The notes below the pieces were generated by a model. It had not been told where the DNA came from. It saw only the letters and a list, made by a program, of their open reading frames with translations, and searched no databases. A program made the translations under genes and the position numbers. Shown here one piece after another: positions 27,107-39,213 of a stretch of DNA of 64,000 nucleotides. Source of the stretch: Epiperipatus broadwayi (lineage: Eukaryota > Onychophora > Udeonychophora > Euonychophora > Peripatidae); assembly GCA_028023455.1 (NCBI GenBank), contig JAQFVV010006256.1:1118001-1182000 (forward strand). The letters are read 5' to 3'. Positions within the stretch are counted from its first letter, which is position 1. Every line of letters begins with the position of its first letter.

Positions 27107-27551
27107 TGTTAATAAAATTAAAGACAGAAGTCTTTAATTACAAAGAAAATGTGAATACTTTTAAGAATTATAATACTGTCAATATTTTGCATAATTGAAT
27201 GATTACAATTATTTTCAAAAATACATTACAGTATAAACAGAAAAGATGTAAAAGAGCTTTTTGTCATCACATAAAAATAAAATAGCTTGATAAAATTTTT
27301 CCAAGTAATTATTTGATTGATAATGTAGTCATCAAAGTCAAACACCATCTAAGAGCTCTGACAACAAAGTGAGTCTATTTAATTTATCCGTTACCTCCAA
27401 GAGATATTTGTAAAAGTTGTTTTTTTAAAAACAAAAAGAAAAAACCCAACCATATCAGTTAATTTAAATTATTGCACATAAAACTATAGCTGTTAAAGTT
27501 ATAAATTAATTTTGTCCAAAAATGATACATGGATTTTTGTGAAAATAAAGA

Positions 27552-29047
27552 CATATATATATATCATCATTATCAATCCACTGCAGGATGAAGGTCTCTC
27601 CAAGTTTAATCCATCTTCTCCGATCTTTAGCTTCTCTTCTCCACATCACCCCTGCACACTTTCTTATTTCATCAATCCATCTCACATGTGGTCTCTTTCT
27701 GGGTCTTTTACAATCTCTTGGAATCCAGTTTAAAATTTCAATTGTCCATCTATTATCATCTCTTCTAACAATATGTCCAGCCCAACTCCACTTCAATCTT
27801 TTAATTTTTTTCAATGAGGTCAGTAACACCTGTTTGTTCTCTTACCCATACATTGCGTTTACGATCTCTTCTTGTTATTCCCAACATACATCTCTCCATA
27901 CTTCTTTGAGTGGTCTGAAGTCTCTGAATTGCTCTTCTATTAAGTCTCAGATCCATAAGTAAGAACTGATAAAACACATTTGTTAAAAACCTTCCTTTTC
28001 AAACACATAGGCATATTTCCTTTTAGTATCAAGTTATTTCTACCAAAAGCACTCCAACCAAGTTTAATTCTATGATTAATTTCCTCCATTATGTTTCCAT
28101 CTGTATTAATAATCTGACCAAGGTATTTGTAACTGTTAACTTCTTCTAATTCATCATAATCAATCTTTATTTTCATATTTTGAGCAAATCGATTAAACAT
28201 TACTTTAGTCTTTTTAACATTTATCTTTAGTCCTACTTTCATCTGATAATTCCTGCAACATTTCCTGCAGATCTGAAGCATTATTTGCAAAAATAACTAC
28301 ATCATCTGCGAAATCTAAATGACTTAAATAATCACCATTTACTTTCACTCCCTTAGTTTCCCATTTTAATCCACAAAATACTTCATGCAGCACTGCTGTA
28401 AAAAGTTTTGGAGATATGGAGTCACCTTGTCTTACACCTTTCTCAATGTTGACTTTCCCAGTGTCATTATGTAATCTAATTGTTGCTGTTGCATTTTTAT
28501 AAATATTCTTTAAAATATGACAATATCCTGGATCTATACCTTGATAATCTAATGCTTTAATCACTGAAGAAATGTTTATAGAAACAAATGCCTTTTCATA
28601 ATCTACAAATCCTAAGCATAATGGCAACTCATATTCATTTGTCCTTTCTATAACTTCTCTCAATACCTGGATATGATCTACTGTACTAAAACCACTTTTA
28701 AATCCGGCTTGTTCTCTTGGTTGGTGGAAATCCAATGTTCTCTGTAGACGAGTAATAATTATCTTGGTAAAAATTTTATATAAAACTGATAAAAGGCTGA
28801 TAGATCTGTAATTTCTAATATCTTCTTTATCACCTTTATAAAATATTAATATTATTACTGCATTCTTCCAATCATCTGGTACATCTTTATCATTTAGACA
28901 TTTGGTATATAGCTTTGCTAAAAATTTTTCTATTTCTTCACCTGCTTCTTTTAATATATCAATTATAATTCCATCATTACCTGGAGCCTTTCCTTTCTTC
29001 ATACATTTAATTGCATGTCTCACTTCTTCATTTAAAATTCTGGACAA
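27552..29047 (-). pseudogene. RTE reverse transcriptase and C-terminal region (frameshifted)
   Basis: This is a continuation of the RTE polyprotein after a second frameshift near 29050-29095. RT motifs in order are KCMKKGKAPGNDGI, FVDYEKAFVSIN (motif A, catalytic Asp), GVRQGDSISPKLF (motif B) and FADDVVIF (motif C, FADD). A third frameshift near 28240 moves reading to the 28290-27940 frame, with KINVKKTKVMFN, YKYLGQIINTDG and SVLTYGSET. Another break lies between 27940 and 27829. The last piece (27829 leftward) has KRLKWSWAGHIVRR and PRKRPHVRWIDEI, ending GETFILQW just before the 3' repeat. The catalytic Asp residues remain, but no single frame is open. Confidence 0.9.
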
Positions 29048-29090
29048 TTTGGAAGATGTAATAGATATAGGAGGTACTTGTTCTTTATTA

Positions 29091-30520
29091 CTATATAATT
29101 TTTGATAAAAGTCTTCTACCCAGTTTCATGATGTCATCTCTCCTTTTAGTAATAATTCCATCTTTTTTTTTTATTGCAGATATAAATTTCCTACCAATAC
29201 CAAAATGTTGTTTTACATTCTTAAGACTTTTATTTTCTTCAACAGCTTTCCTTGCTAGTTCACAGTTATACTTTCTTATATCATTTTCAACTCTTTTCCG
29301 CACCATTTTACAAAATTCGAGATATTCAATTCTTTTTAATGCATCATTTTTGTATATCTTCATATTCCTTCTTTTCTTCATAAATTCTCTAGTCTCAGTA
29401 GAAATTTTATTGGTCAATTGCTGTTTCTTTCTACCAGCTATCTTGGTTGCAGTTTTCAAAAGTGTATCAGTTATTTTCATATTAATTTCATTCAAATCTG
29501 AATCATGTTCAAAATCTACTAATACTTGAAACTGATTTGTAAGTTCTAATTTAAATTCATTAGAATGTTTCTGAAGATTAGGAATATCAACTGTAAATAT
29601 TGTTTTTCTTAATAATTTTTGTCTCTCTAGTTTTACATTAACACGTATCTTACACCTTACTAATCGATGATCACTTCCTGTGTTAAATTTATTAAGAACA
29701 TTACAATCTTGAAATATGTATTTCCTGTTAGTCAAAATATAATCCAATTCTGCTGTACCTTCATTTGGATGCTTCCATGTCCATTTCCTTTTAACATTTT
29801 TCTCAAAAAAAGAATTCATAATATAAAGTTTTTCTTTTTCTGCAAACTCCACAAGTCTATGTCCTCTCTCATTTCTATTACCATAACCAAAATTACCCAC
29901 AGCACTTTCATCTTTCATTTTTTTTTACCAATTCTAGCATTAAAGTCTCCCATAACAATTTTAAAATGGTATTTATTCTGATCAAAAGCCTTTTGTACAT
30001 CCATATAAAAATCTTCTACTACTTCATCACTATGAGAACTTGTTGGGGCATAAACCTGAATTATCTGCATTTGGTATCTGCTATTAAGTTGTATAACTAA
30101 TCTTGCCACTCTGTCCGATACACCATCAATCTCCACAATATTGTTCTTCCACTTTTTATTTATAATGAATCCTACTCCACTTGTATTTCCAATATTTGTG
30201 CCTTTATAATAGAGTATATGTCCACTTTTTAAATCAATTGTCTCTTCACCTTTTCTTTTAACTTCACAAAGTCCAATAATGTCCCATTTAATATAAGAGA
30301 GTTCTTCTTCTAATTCTTGCAATCTTCCTTCACTTGAAAGTGATCTGCAGTTGTAAGTACCTAAATAAAAAGTCGTCATCAAATGGCAGCCTGGGTCCGC
30401 AATCAGGGGATTCTTAGCACCCTCCACCTTCGGCCACCAACCGCTGCCTTGGTTGGTGACTTTACAGCCTCCTGGGAATAAGGGCCATGCTTTATTTTTG
30501 TCTGTCATAATTGTATACAT
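29091..30520 (-). pseudogene. RTE endonuclease and linker region (frameshifted)
   Basis: This is the N-terminal part of the retrotransposon polyprotein. The first frame (30520-29915) begins at a Met and contains the AP-endonuclease motifs TYNCRSL, GLCEVKRKGEE (catalytic Glu), IQVYAPT and MGDFNARIG. A frameshift in a run of nine T on plus at about 29919-29927 shifts the reading to the 29918-29091 frame, which continues with ELDYILTNR and TGSDHRLVRCKIR (the SDH motif) and then a basic linker. Endonuclease residues look intact, so the protein is broken only by the slip. The enzyme nicks target DNA for target-primed reverse transcription. Similar proteins are often annotated as craniofacial development protein 2-like. 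Confidence 0.88.
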
Positions 30521-31294
30521 GTATTGGGAAAATATTTATCATTTACACAAACATTCATTCTGCCTTATCAGGCACTGAGAAGAAAGGCCATGATGTTTCT
30601 TGATCTTAAACTCAGAGGTAAAAAGCCAATAAACTCGCCACGCTGGCTAATGCGTGTTGGTGAGCAGCCCATCCATGTTCGTATACTATACGAATAATCA
30701 CATAGTAATAACAGCTACAATGACAAGAACGTATGGAGTGGACATTAGGAATTTGCCCTGCTCGGTTCCTTTAAGGCCTCCAAGAGGAATCAAAGGGTCT
30801 CCTTTCAGTTAATAGCAAAACTCCTTTCTGCAGCCATATATATATATATTTAAAACTATAAATATATTAAATAACCTCAATATTATCACATATTCTTTTA
30901 AATTCATATAAATAAAGATACAATAAAAGATAAATGATCCCTAAGATGCATTTTGTGTTAAACCAGCACTCATCAGTTGGCCCAGGTCATTATATTCCAT
31001 ATATATCTTTATTATATGAAAAATATTTATATATATTAAATAATTACATTCTGAATTACAAGTGTCAAACTAACTCAATCCACGTCTTTGACATCATCCG
31101 CTTTAGATAAATACAGTAATGATGATTACTAATTATTTATTAAACTAGAGATTGTACTGGTTCAGCACAAAATACATCTTGGGGATCATTGTCTTTTATT
31201 GTATCTTTATTTATATGAATTTAAAAGAATATGTGGTAGTATTGAGGTTATTTAATATATTTATAAAGATATTACACATGGGAAAGAAAAATGT

Positions 31295-31366
31295 GAAGTA
31301 CCTCAATGCGTGAAGAATGGTAAACATTTACAGGGTAGACATTGTAATATTAAAATAGAAATTGGA
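31295..31366 (+). repeat. 72-bp dispersed direct repeat, copy 1
   Basis: This copy matches 34272-34343 over 72 bp with about three mismatches; the shared core includes gtaaacatttacagggtaga. It lies inside the inverted-repeat cluster, which suggests it is a fragment of an interspersed element. No coding content. Confidence 0.88.
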
Positions 31367-31476
31367 ATAACTAATATCTTTTACTAAGTCTTTAACTTTG
31401 CAGAGTGTTGCCATTTATGCCTTTTTGAAATTATTTTGAATTTATTCTTGCACAGAGATTAGTAAACTATTTTTAT
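31365..31476 (-). repeat. Right arm of the inverted repeat flanking the RTE
   Basis: Reverse complement of 26989-27106, lacking the short insertion present in the left arm. It directly adjoins the 72-bp dispersed repeat. Confidence 0.85.
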
Positions 31477-34271
31477 AAAAAAAAAACCCAGATATATTAA
31501 TCTTTGAGTTTTAGAGTTTATATCTGTGCTAGAAACAAACTCTAGTTTAATAAATAATTAGTAATAATCATTACTGTATTTATCTAAAGTGGATGGTGTC
31601 AAAAATATGGGTTGAGTTAGTTTAACACCTGTCATTCAAATCAGCTGCTGTGAGTTTTTTCAATTTCTATTGATTGATCAAAACTTGGACTAATAAGTAA
31701 TAATTGCCAAGAAATTATCTAGTTTATAAAGCTGAGACTATTAGAATAGGCAAAAATTTAAAAATAAATTCTAATATTGGCACTACTATAGTTAAGGATG
31801 TTGAGTGAATCAGTTTGACAATTACATCATACATATAATGTATTGATTTAATGAAGAACTCGAGAGATAAAGGTTCATGGATTGATTCTTAACTGGGTAA
31901 AGTAAAAAAAAAAATCTCAGTTTTGTCAAATGAATGGAACTTTTATGTTCAAATATTTATTTGAGACTTCAAATGTCTCATGATCACTCAAGTAATTAAT
32001 CACATGATGTTTTTTTTAACTAATAACCAAAATAAAGTTGGCATTAAAAGGTAATAGATTCATATTATTTTTTTAATACAAAGCAATAACTTTATTCACA
32101 TCAAACTCCAGAAGATAATTATGATCAGCAACCCAAATGGCTTTAAAATATATATATATGAAAAATCATTTAATTAAATCTTAGTCTTATAAATGCAATT
32201 GAAAGTTTCAGCAAAATTTTTAAGTACTTTGAAAGCAAATGCAAATAACAATTGTATTTGCATTGCAAGACATGGAGCATAATATAAAAGAGCAAATACT
32301 CTCATATATTTATATATAGATAAAGTTCAAAAAAGCTAGCTAGTGATTAATAGGAACTAGAGATGTAGTTTTAGTTCCAAATAGATTTTTCTTTATTACA
32401 TTAAATTTATAGTAAGTCAAATGAAAATACTAAAACTGCAAAAATAATTAATAGATAAAAGATACAGAATAATAATTATATACTGTAACCTTTTGAACGG
32501 TTATCCATGGTAAGAATAGCAATATAAAATGTAAGGTATAGCTCCAAAATTTTAAATTTATTAATTAAGATAACAGTAATAATTTAAATTTTGGTATAAC
32601 AGTAATAAATGACTTAACATAAAGATTAAAAAGCGAATTCTGTAAAGATTTAATAATTATTGTTAGTTATAAATAATTTATATTATAATGTACTATATAA
32701 TTTTAAAGACAATATTTGTCCATTTAAATAAACATCCATTATGCATAAATTTGATTTTAATTGATTTTATTGCGATGTTTCTTCAAAAGTTAAAAACATA
32801 AAATTGCAATCAAGGAAAGAAGGAACTATTATTGATTACAAGATATTAATTTATTTTAAAATTATCATAATAATAATATATTTTAAGCATAAATATTTAT
32901 TATAAATTTTATATTCAAATTCAATTAATAATGTCATTTATTAAAAATATAGTTAGAATCAAAATTGATCTTAAAGAAATGATTTAAATTAATTTCATTT
33001 GTAAAACATTTATTGATTTTAATTATTTTAAATAGAAACAGTTATTTAAAAATTATACAAGTTGAATTAGGATATTGATCAATGAGAGTTGAATATGTAG
33101 TTTTCTCATGTCAATTTATCCCGCGATTTTTAAGAAAAAAAAAATCATGCAGACGATTAAAAGTAAAAAAAAAAAGTTTAAAGAAAACTTATAAAGTGGA
33201 TAACAGTCTTGATTTTTGTTTTCTTCATAAAAACAATCATAAAATTTAAAAATCTTTAAAGTCTTAAGTAGTAAAAACCATCTTTAAAAAACAGTCTAAA
33301 ATTATAAAATATTTTCAAATAATTATTAACACTATGGAGTAATTTAAATTAATCTTCATTATGACTAAAGTACCAATCTTGATCATCTTCTTATAGCCAA
33401 GATAATACCACAAAGAAGTTTAAAAAATCAAAGTTGTTATTTTAATTATGCCTAGGATAACCATGAGAAAGGAAACCCAACCGCATTGCTTCAGAGAGAA
33501 ACATGATGATAGCCACATAAGAAAACATTCATTTAGTCTATGCTGAATTAAGAGTTTTTATTAATCATAAATTAAATATAAAAAACAGATTAAAAATTCC
33601 TAGAAATACATTTTTAAAACTAAGAGAAATATCTTATAGAACATTAAGAATAATTAATTAGTAGCGAGTGGTGAATGCAAGAAAAGCTAATCTTCATTTG
33701 AATTGAACAGTTGATTTGTAAGAAATAATTTGCAAAATTTGAAGAAAATATTTATCCTATACTTAATAATGAAAACAAAAAAAAAAAGATAAATAAAACT
33801 TAAATTAAGATTTCTTATGTTTAAATAGAAGCTGAACTTTTATGATAGTCTTTTAATAACTGAATATTAAAATGGGGGAAAAAAATGTGTGTAACTTTTG
33901 AAGGGTAGATGATAGTCACAAAGATAATGTACTATAAGCTTGAAAATTAAATGAATTTATCCAATATGTGTTTGAAATTTTCCAAGACTAATGAATAACA
34001 AAAAAGAGAGAAATCAGAAAGTAAACTTATTGATGACTTATTTGAACATATTTAAAAATTTGTGCAGTGTGGGAGAATAAAGGAGATTTATTTAGAATAT
34101 TCATCAAACTTTTTGTAGTGGATTTTGAAGAGCAGGATTATACGCAATGCAACTTTAAAACTAGCTGGGAAGAAAGGATGCATCCAATTTAAAATGTTAT
34201 CCAGTTAGTGTGTGCTTGTTTGTTAATGTTTTGTTTAACTATACATGTCTTTTAACAGAGAGAAGATAGAA

Positions 34272-34343
34272 GAAGTACCTCCATGCATGAAGAATGGTAA
34301 ACATTTACAGGGTAGACATTGTAAAATTAAAATAGAAATTGGA
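34272..34343 (+). repeat. 72-bp dispersed direct repeat, copy 2
   Basis: Second copy of the repeat at 31295-31366, in the same orientation and 2977 bp away. Homology stops sharply on both sides, so this is a short insert or fragment rather than a long duplication. Confidence 0.88.
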
Positions 34344-37300
34344 AATGGGTTAAAAAAAAAGAGATTTCAATTTTAAATTTATTACTAATATTTTTCTTGT
34401 TTGATATGAAATATACATATAAGGTATTTTTCATAAGTGATTTAAAGAATTGATATATGCAATTTAGTATATAATGTTAAAAGTATTAAAATTTTTTTTT
34501 ATTTTTTCATGTTAGAAAAAAAAAAACCCTTAAATATAGAAAAGAATACCTATGAATTATAATATAAAAGTGTGTATGAGTGTAATATAGTATTTTAACT
34601 GTATATTTTGATCAGTATATACTTTAAGAAATTAAGTGTGATAAGATTATCTGAAAGAACTAATAAACTTATAAAATGTAATATTTATGAGGGTAAAAAA
34701 AAAGTAAATGTTAAAATAAGACAATATCATGATCTCATTTGTTATAAATATATATATATATCCCATTGGTAGTAATAATAGAAGTAGACTATTTGTTGTG
34801 TAACATGACTGTAGATATGGATAGAAAAATATTTCATGGAAAGATTATATTATATGGTTAGTCTAAAATTAATAGAATAATAGATGCCAAATATACAGTG
34901 GAAGAGGATGAGTTAAAATTCCAGGGTAGGATAAAATATCATCCTGAAGAACTGATGAATAGTTAAGTGGGAGTAATCTTTGTGATATCCAAATTGGAAA
35001 GAGATGGGAGGGTTTTCTGCAGAGAAATGAGGGTAGTACATATTCCAAGTTCTTAGAGAAGAAGCTAGGATAAAATTGGGGCAAAATCATTAAGAAGATG
35101 ATTGCCTGCCAAAAATATGACACCTCATATTAAAACGAAACCTCCATCATTTTTCTTAGTATAGGAGGCATCAAAGGTAGATTAAATATTTAAAGGATTT
35201 TTATAATTTCTTCCTAAGTCATGATAGATTTGCTTGAAGGTAAAACGATGTACAGGACAAATATCTTATATTTGTATCGTAATTTGAATAAATTACTATA
35301 TGAGTAAAAATAACCCAAATCAAAGACCATTATAAAATATAAGTGAGAGAGAGGATGAAGGCATAAATGAATTGTATGATATGGAAAGAGTACTTAGCTT
35401 TATTATTCATTTCAATTACATTATAAAAATTGCTTTATATATTTTTTAATTATCACAGCAGCAATAATTATAGTCTAATATTTTAAGCAAAATTTGGGAA
35501 TATGAAATATAATTTCAATGGTGCAATTTTCTTATAATATTGAGAATTATAAAATATCAGATAATAGAAAAAAAATGGACTGAGAAGATAACCCACCAGA
35601 TGACTCATGAATGATGTAACTATAGCATATTAGTATGAAAAAATACATTATGAAAAGAAAATAATGATAAATTTATAATTAAAAAAAAAAAAAAGAACTA
35701 AATACTAACTATGGGAAGGGTTGATTGTATATAATAACCATTATGTTTATTTGTAAATAATGTAACTAATTTGTTGTAAATGTGAAAAACAGTTTAATGC
35801 TTATATATTTTTATTATTATTAATGAAATATTTACTTTATGTGTATAGATGTTTGTTAGTTGTTATTAGTGTTATAAATAAAGGCATATTTTGATTTAAA
35901 CTTTGTCGTAATAATTTTATTGACTGTGAGAGTCATTCCCATCACAAGATCATATCAATAAAGCACATTATCCCCATAAAATTATACTTATCATATTTTG
36001 ATTACATGCCTCATTTGAGGAATTAGGTTTAAGAGTTTATAATTAATACATTAACTATTAATTGCTTTTAAATTATAACTATATTAAAGAAAGTTTATGA
36101 TACTTCATATTGTTATAGGATATAAAAAAATCTCGAAGAGCCATGTTGAAAATACTATTAAGTATTACCAAATGGAGAACATATAATAGAAATCAGTAGT
36201 ATGATCGATAGTCAAATTCTAATTTTGGGAAGTTAAGTTGAAATATATGTTATGTCATAAATTTAAAAGTATTGCATTATTTCAGAACACAAGTTACTAA
36301 TCAAATATATTTTAAGGTTAGTAATTCTGAAAGATCTAGTTACAGTAGATGAATGCTAAGAAATGGAAAAGAGTATTTAATTAAGCTAGCCATTGTAGAT
36401 AATAATTATATAACAAAGCTCTTGATTATGATAAAATGAGTATTCTATAATGATGGTAATTAAGATAGATAGGAAAATAAATCTTCATAAAATAAATTTG
36501 ATTATTTAAGTGAAGGTAATAAGTAGATAGTGAATTTAATTTCCATGTCTCACTATTATTATTACAGTTGGATTAGCTATTCCAATAGGATGTTAATCAC
36601 GGTTTGTAATAGTAAGTGTGCTTTTATTTAAATGGTTGGATCCCAATAAAACCCCTCTTGTGATTCAATTATTTAATTATCAATCTAATAGTTAGATTAT
36701 ATTTTTGAATAGAATACTTATGATCCCTGAGATAGCATTAATTGTGTTAAGTTAATATAATTTTGTTAATAATTTTAATTTAAGATTCTTAAATTATAGA
36801 AGAGCATTTAATTCATTAATTAAATGAAATAGTATATTAGTCATTATTTGTTATGGGATTTTCTTAATGGTTATAATAGAATGGTGGTAGGGGAGTTTTC
36901 ACAATAGCAATGCCATTGTGGAATATATTTTATATACTTCTCAATGGTAAAATCTCTTTGTTGTAATCATTCCTAAAGTCTATCTTATGTTTAGATGTTT
37001 AGTAAGTTTCAAGCCCTATAAAGAGTCTTATATATTATTGTTATTATACTTCATTGTTTAATATCGCGCTAGTATAGCAGAGGGTAGAAAAGAGAAGGTA
37101 GGGTAGAGATGTGTTGGAAGAACAAGAAGGAAAGGTTACAATATATATACTAAAATTACACATGACTTCTTTTAAATTACTTTTAGTATGCATTTGATAG
37201 CAATATCACTCATAGTATTCTACTCTATAATCATCTATGTAAATATGAGTAGTTAATGAATACTCACCCAATAGTAATGCCTAATATATCCTTAGGTTAG

Positions 37301-37685
37301 TTTCTAGCTATTGGTTTTCAACAATAGAAATCATTATTTTTAACTGCATATGACCACCCAGAAGCCATTTTTTAAATTCCATTTATTAGTGTAGCATAAT
37401 AAAAGATGATTTATACAGAAATCTGAAGCTAAAAATAATTTTTTCTAATGATAAAAGCAAGAGACTAGAGACATGTTTGGCATCATCATCAAGTATCCAA
37501 TACTCATTCTCTACTTCAGATATTTCTTGATCAGCTATTTATTGTTTAAGCTCAAACGACTTTATCTAAACATTTTAAAATTTATATTAAAACTAAATTG
37601 TGCCTAAGTCACTTTTCAATATTTTGAAAATAAATTTTTACCTGACTATAATAATAAAAGAAGGTTGCATATATATATTACTTAC

Positions 37686-37878
37686 GCTATTTTTGCTGTT
37701 ATTTGAGGCACTTTCAATAATGGGGGCTTAGGAGCCTCATTGAGTATAGACCTTGATGGAGACTTGGAATGATCTTTCTGACCTATACTTAGGTCAAGGG
37801 GTTGGTCCTGATCTTGATATGAATCTTTGCCTGGATCAGGATACGTCAAAGGCAGTAAATCACCGTAATAATGTTTGG
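37686..37878 (-). CDS. Eip93F: E93 coding exon with CtBP-binding PLDLS motif
   Basis: This 193-nt internal exon is bounded by acceptor TTTTTTTTTTAG (before 37878) and donor GTAAG (RC of 37681-37685). It enters with two bases of a codon and leaves with two, so it joins the 50194-50269 exon through a Ser codon and the 11511-13074 exon through an Ala codon without a shift. The peptide runs KHYYGDLLPLTYPDPG, then QDQDQPLDLSIGQK, then a Ser/Lys-rich stretch ending PPLLKVPQITAKI. PLDLS (37787-37801) is the classical docking motif for the corepressor CtBP. A separate three-residue leucine/proline patch follows. Position just before the first psq domain matches E93 proteins of other insects. Confidence 0.93.
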
Positions 37879-38989
37879 CTAAAAAAAAAAGGAAATAAAT
37901 GTCAGTTATAATTTTAATTGGTAATATGTTCATTATTATATTAAAGATTTATGAATAAATTAAATAATTGATAAACTATATATTTTTTATATTTTCAAGA
38001 TGACTAATATTTAAGTTGCACATTCTTATTTTGAAACCCTTGGATCTTAACCCTTTTCGAATTGAGAAAATTTATGAAAATAAGAAAAGATATACAAATT
38101 AAATGTTAAATGTCATAATTTAAATAGTGTTTAAAAATTAATTAAATAAAAAATAAAATTAATTTTAATTTATTATTTAAAAAAATTTATGTGAATATAA
38201 AAGAAATACTGCATGGTTAAGTAGCACCCCAATTTGATACTATAATAAAAGATGCACAATTTTTGAATATTGTTTATAAATAGTGGCATACATATAAGTG
38301 ATCAGTAAAAAGAAGAAAATTCTTAAAATGTATTCCTAAATTTACATAGTATTAATTGAATAATATCAAATATAATTTAAAAGTTTTAAACAAAAATAAA
38401 AGTAACATATTAGCATATATTATTGTTTTAAAAAAATAAATTAATTATATAATTATATTTTTTTTATTATAAAAAAATTTTGTATTATATGTGACACAGC
38501 ATTCATAATAAAAAGTCATCTTCTTTAGATGCTATTTCAGAAATTGGAATCTACTAAAAGTTATTGCTTCAATGATATTGATTGTTGCTGGCTGATATTT
38601 TGAAGATAAACATTTAGCAGATACTTGCAAACATTTTTATATTTTGAGTTAGTGACATAAATGTTCTTGGATATTAAAACTGTTACTATAGTTTTTATGT
38701 ATTTTTATTAAACTTATTCTGTTGTTGTCCGTCAATCTATTCGATGATTCAATTTTTGATCTAGATGAAACTTTACATACATATTTCTGATAAGAATACT
38801 TTTTTTTCTTTTAGAATTCATGAATAATTTTAGTAGAAAAATTAATGAAAAATGTAAGTTTCTAATTTTATACTGGGTTCAGTATTCTTTATGGTATTGC
38901 CATCTAGTGATATTAAATGTTATCTAAACTTAATTTCTCAAGAGTAGGAAAAAAACAAACGTTTATTCACATAAATGCATTAATTTTTT

Positions 38990-39156
38990 TTAAAAAATGC
39001 ATTAAAAAGTAAGAATAAATTTTCTTATACCTTTCGCAATATTTTTGACGTTATGCAACCAAAAGAAAATCATATATATCACTCATTTGGTTGCATAACA
39101 TCAAGAATATTATGAAAATTAAAGAAAATTTATTTTTACTTTTTAGTGCATTTAAT
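38990..39156. repeat. Inverted repeat, about 70-bp arms (MITE-like)
   Basis: Arms at about 38990-39063 and 39086-39156 are reverse complements with several mismatches and a one-base offset. They share ggttgcataac and agtaag/gaaaatttatt blocks around a 22-nt centre. No clear target duplication. Either a short non-autonomous DNA element or another strand-switch product. Confidence 0.75.
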
Positions 39157-39213
39157 AAAAAAAAAATAATTTTTTTTTATGTATTTATATAAAGTGTTTT
39201 TAAAATATTTTTT

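Larger units (their letters stand above)
27540..30838 (-). mobile_element. Near full-length RTE-like non-LTR retrotransposon, frameshifted
   Basis: About 3.3 kb on the minus strand, the size of a complete RTE-clade element, bounded by TA runs on both sides (30836-30849 and 27549-27563). It encodes an AP-like endonuclease followed by a reverse transcriptase and a C-terminal region with a KWSWAGHIVRR motif. The 3' end is a short tandem repeat (TGATAATGATGA then TA) rather than poly(A), typical of RTE elements. It lies in the sense orientation within the E93 intron. At least three frameshifts make it non-autonomous now, but most domains are still easily read, so insertion was fairly recent. Confidence 0.88.
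30858..31628. repeat. Nested inverted-repeat cluster next to the RTE
   Basis: Two interleaved inverted pairs are present. Block A at about 30858-30970 is inverted at about 31150-31263, sharing attcttttaaattcatataa. Block B at about 31061-31150 is inverted at about 31540-31628, sharing taaataattagtaat and tttatctaaagtggatg-like sequence. The order is A, B, A', then 31295-31366 (a dispersed repeat), 31365-31476 (partner of 26989-27106), then B'. Arms are roughly 85-90% identical. This looks like several copies of a foldback or MITE family piled together. Confidence 0.82.
13075..37685 (-). other. E93 intron, 24.6 kb, repeat-laden
   Basis: The intron is bounded by donor GTAAG (RC of 37681-37685) and acceptor TTATTAG (13075-13080), joining exons of compatible phase (2+1). 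Apart from the separately listed elements, the sequence is AT-rich with no recognisable genes: 13075-16160, 16225-17322, 17492-18230, 18871-25565, 25705-26988 and 31630-37685 hold only simple repeats and low-complexity frames. A hidden short alternative exon cannot be excluded. Confidence 0.85.

Noticed and set aside
27512-29981. Several plus-strand frames of 67-133 codons across the RTE
   Set aside because: Antisense shadows of the endonuclease and RT frames on the minus strand.
34869-35123. 84-codon minus-strand frame with moderately normal amino-acid content
   Set aside because: No recognisable domain, no flanking splice sites in phase with E93, and no similarity to its neighbours that I can see. 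Left unannotated.
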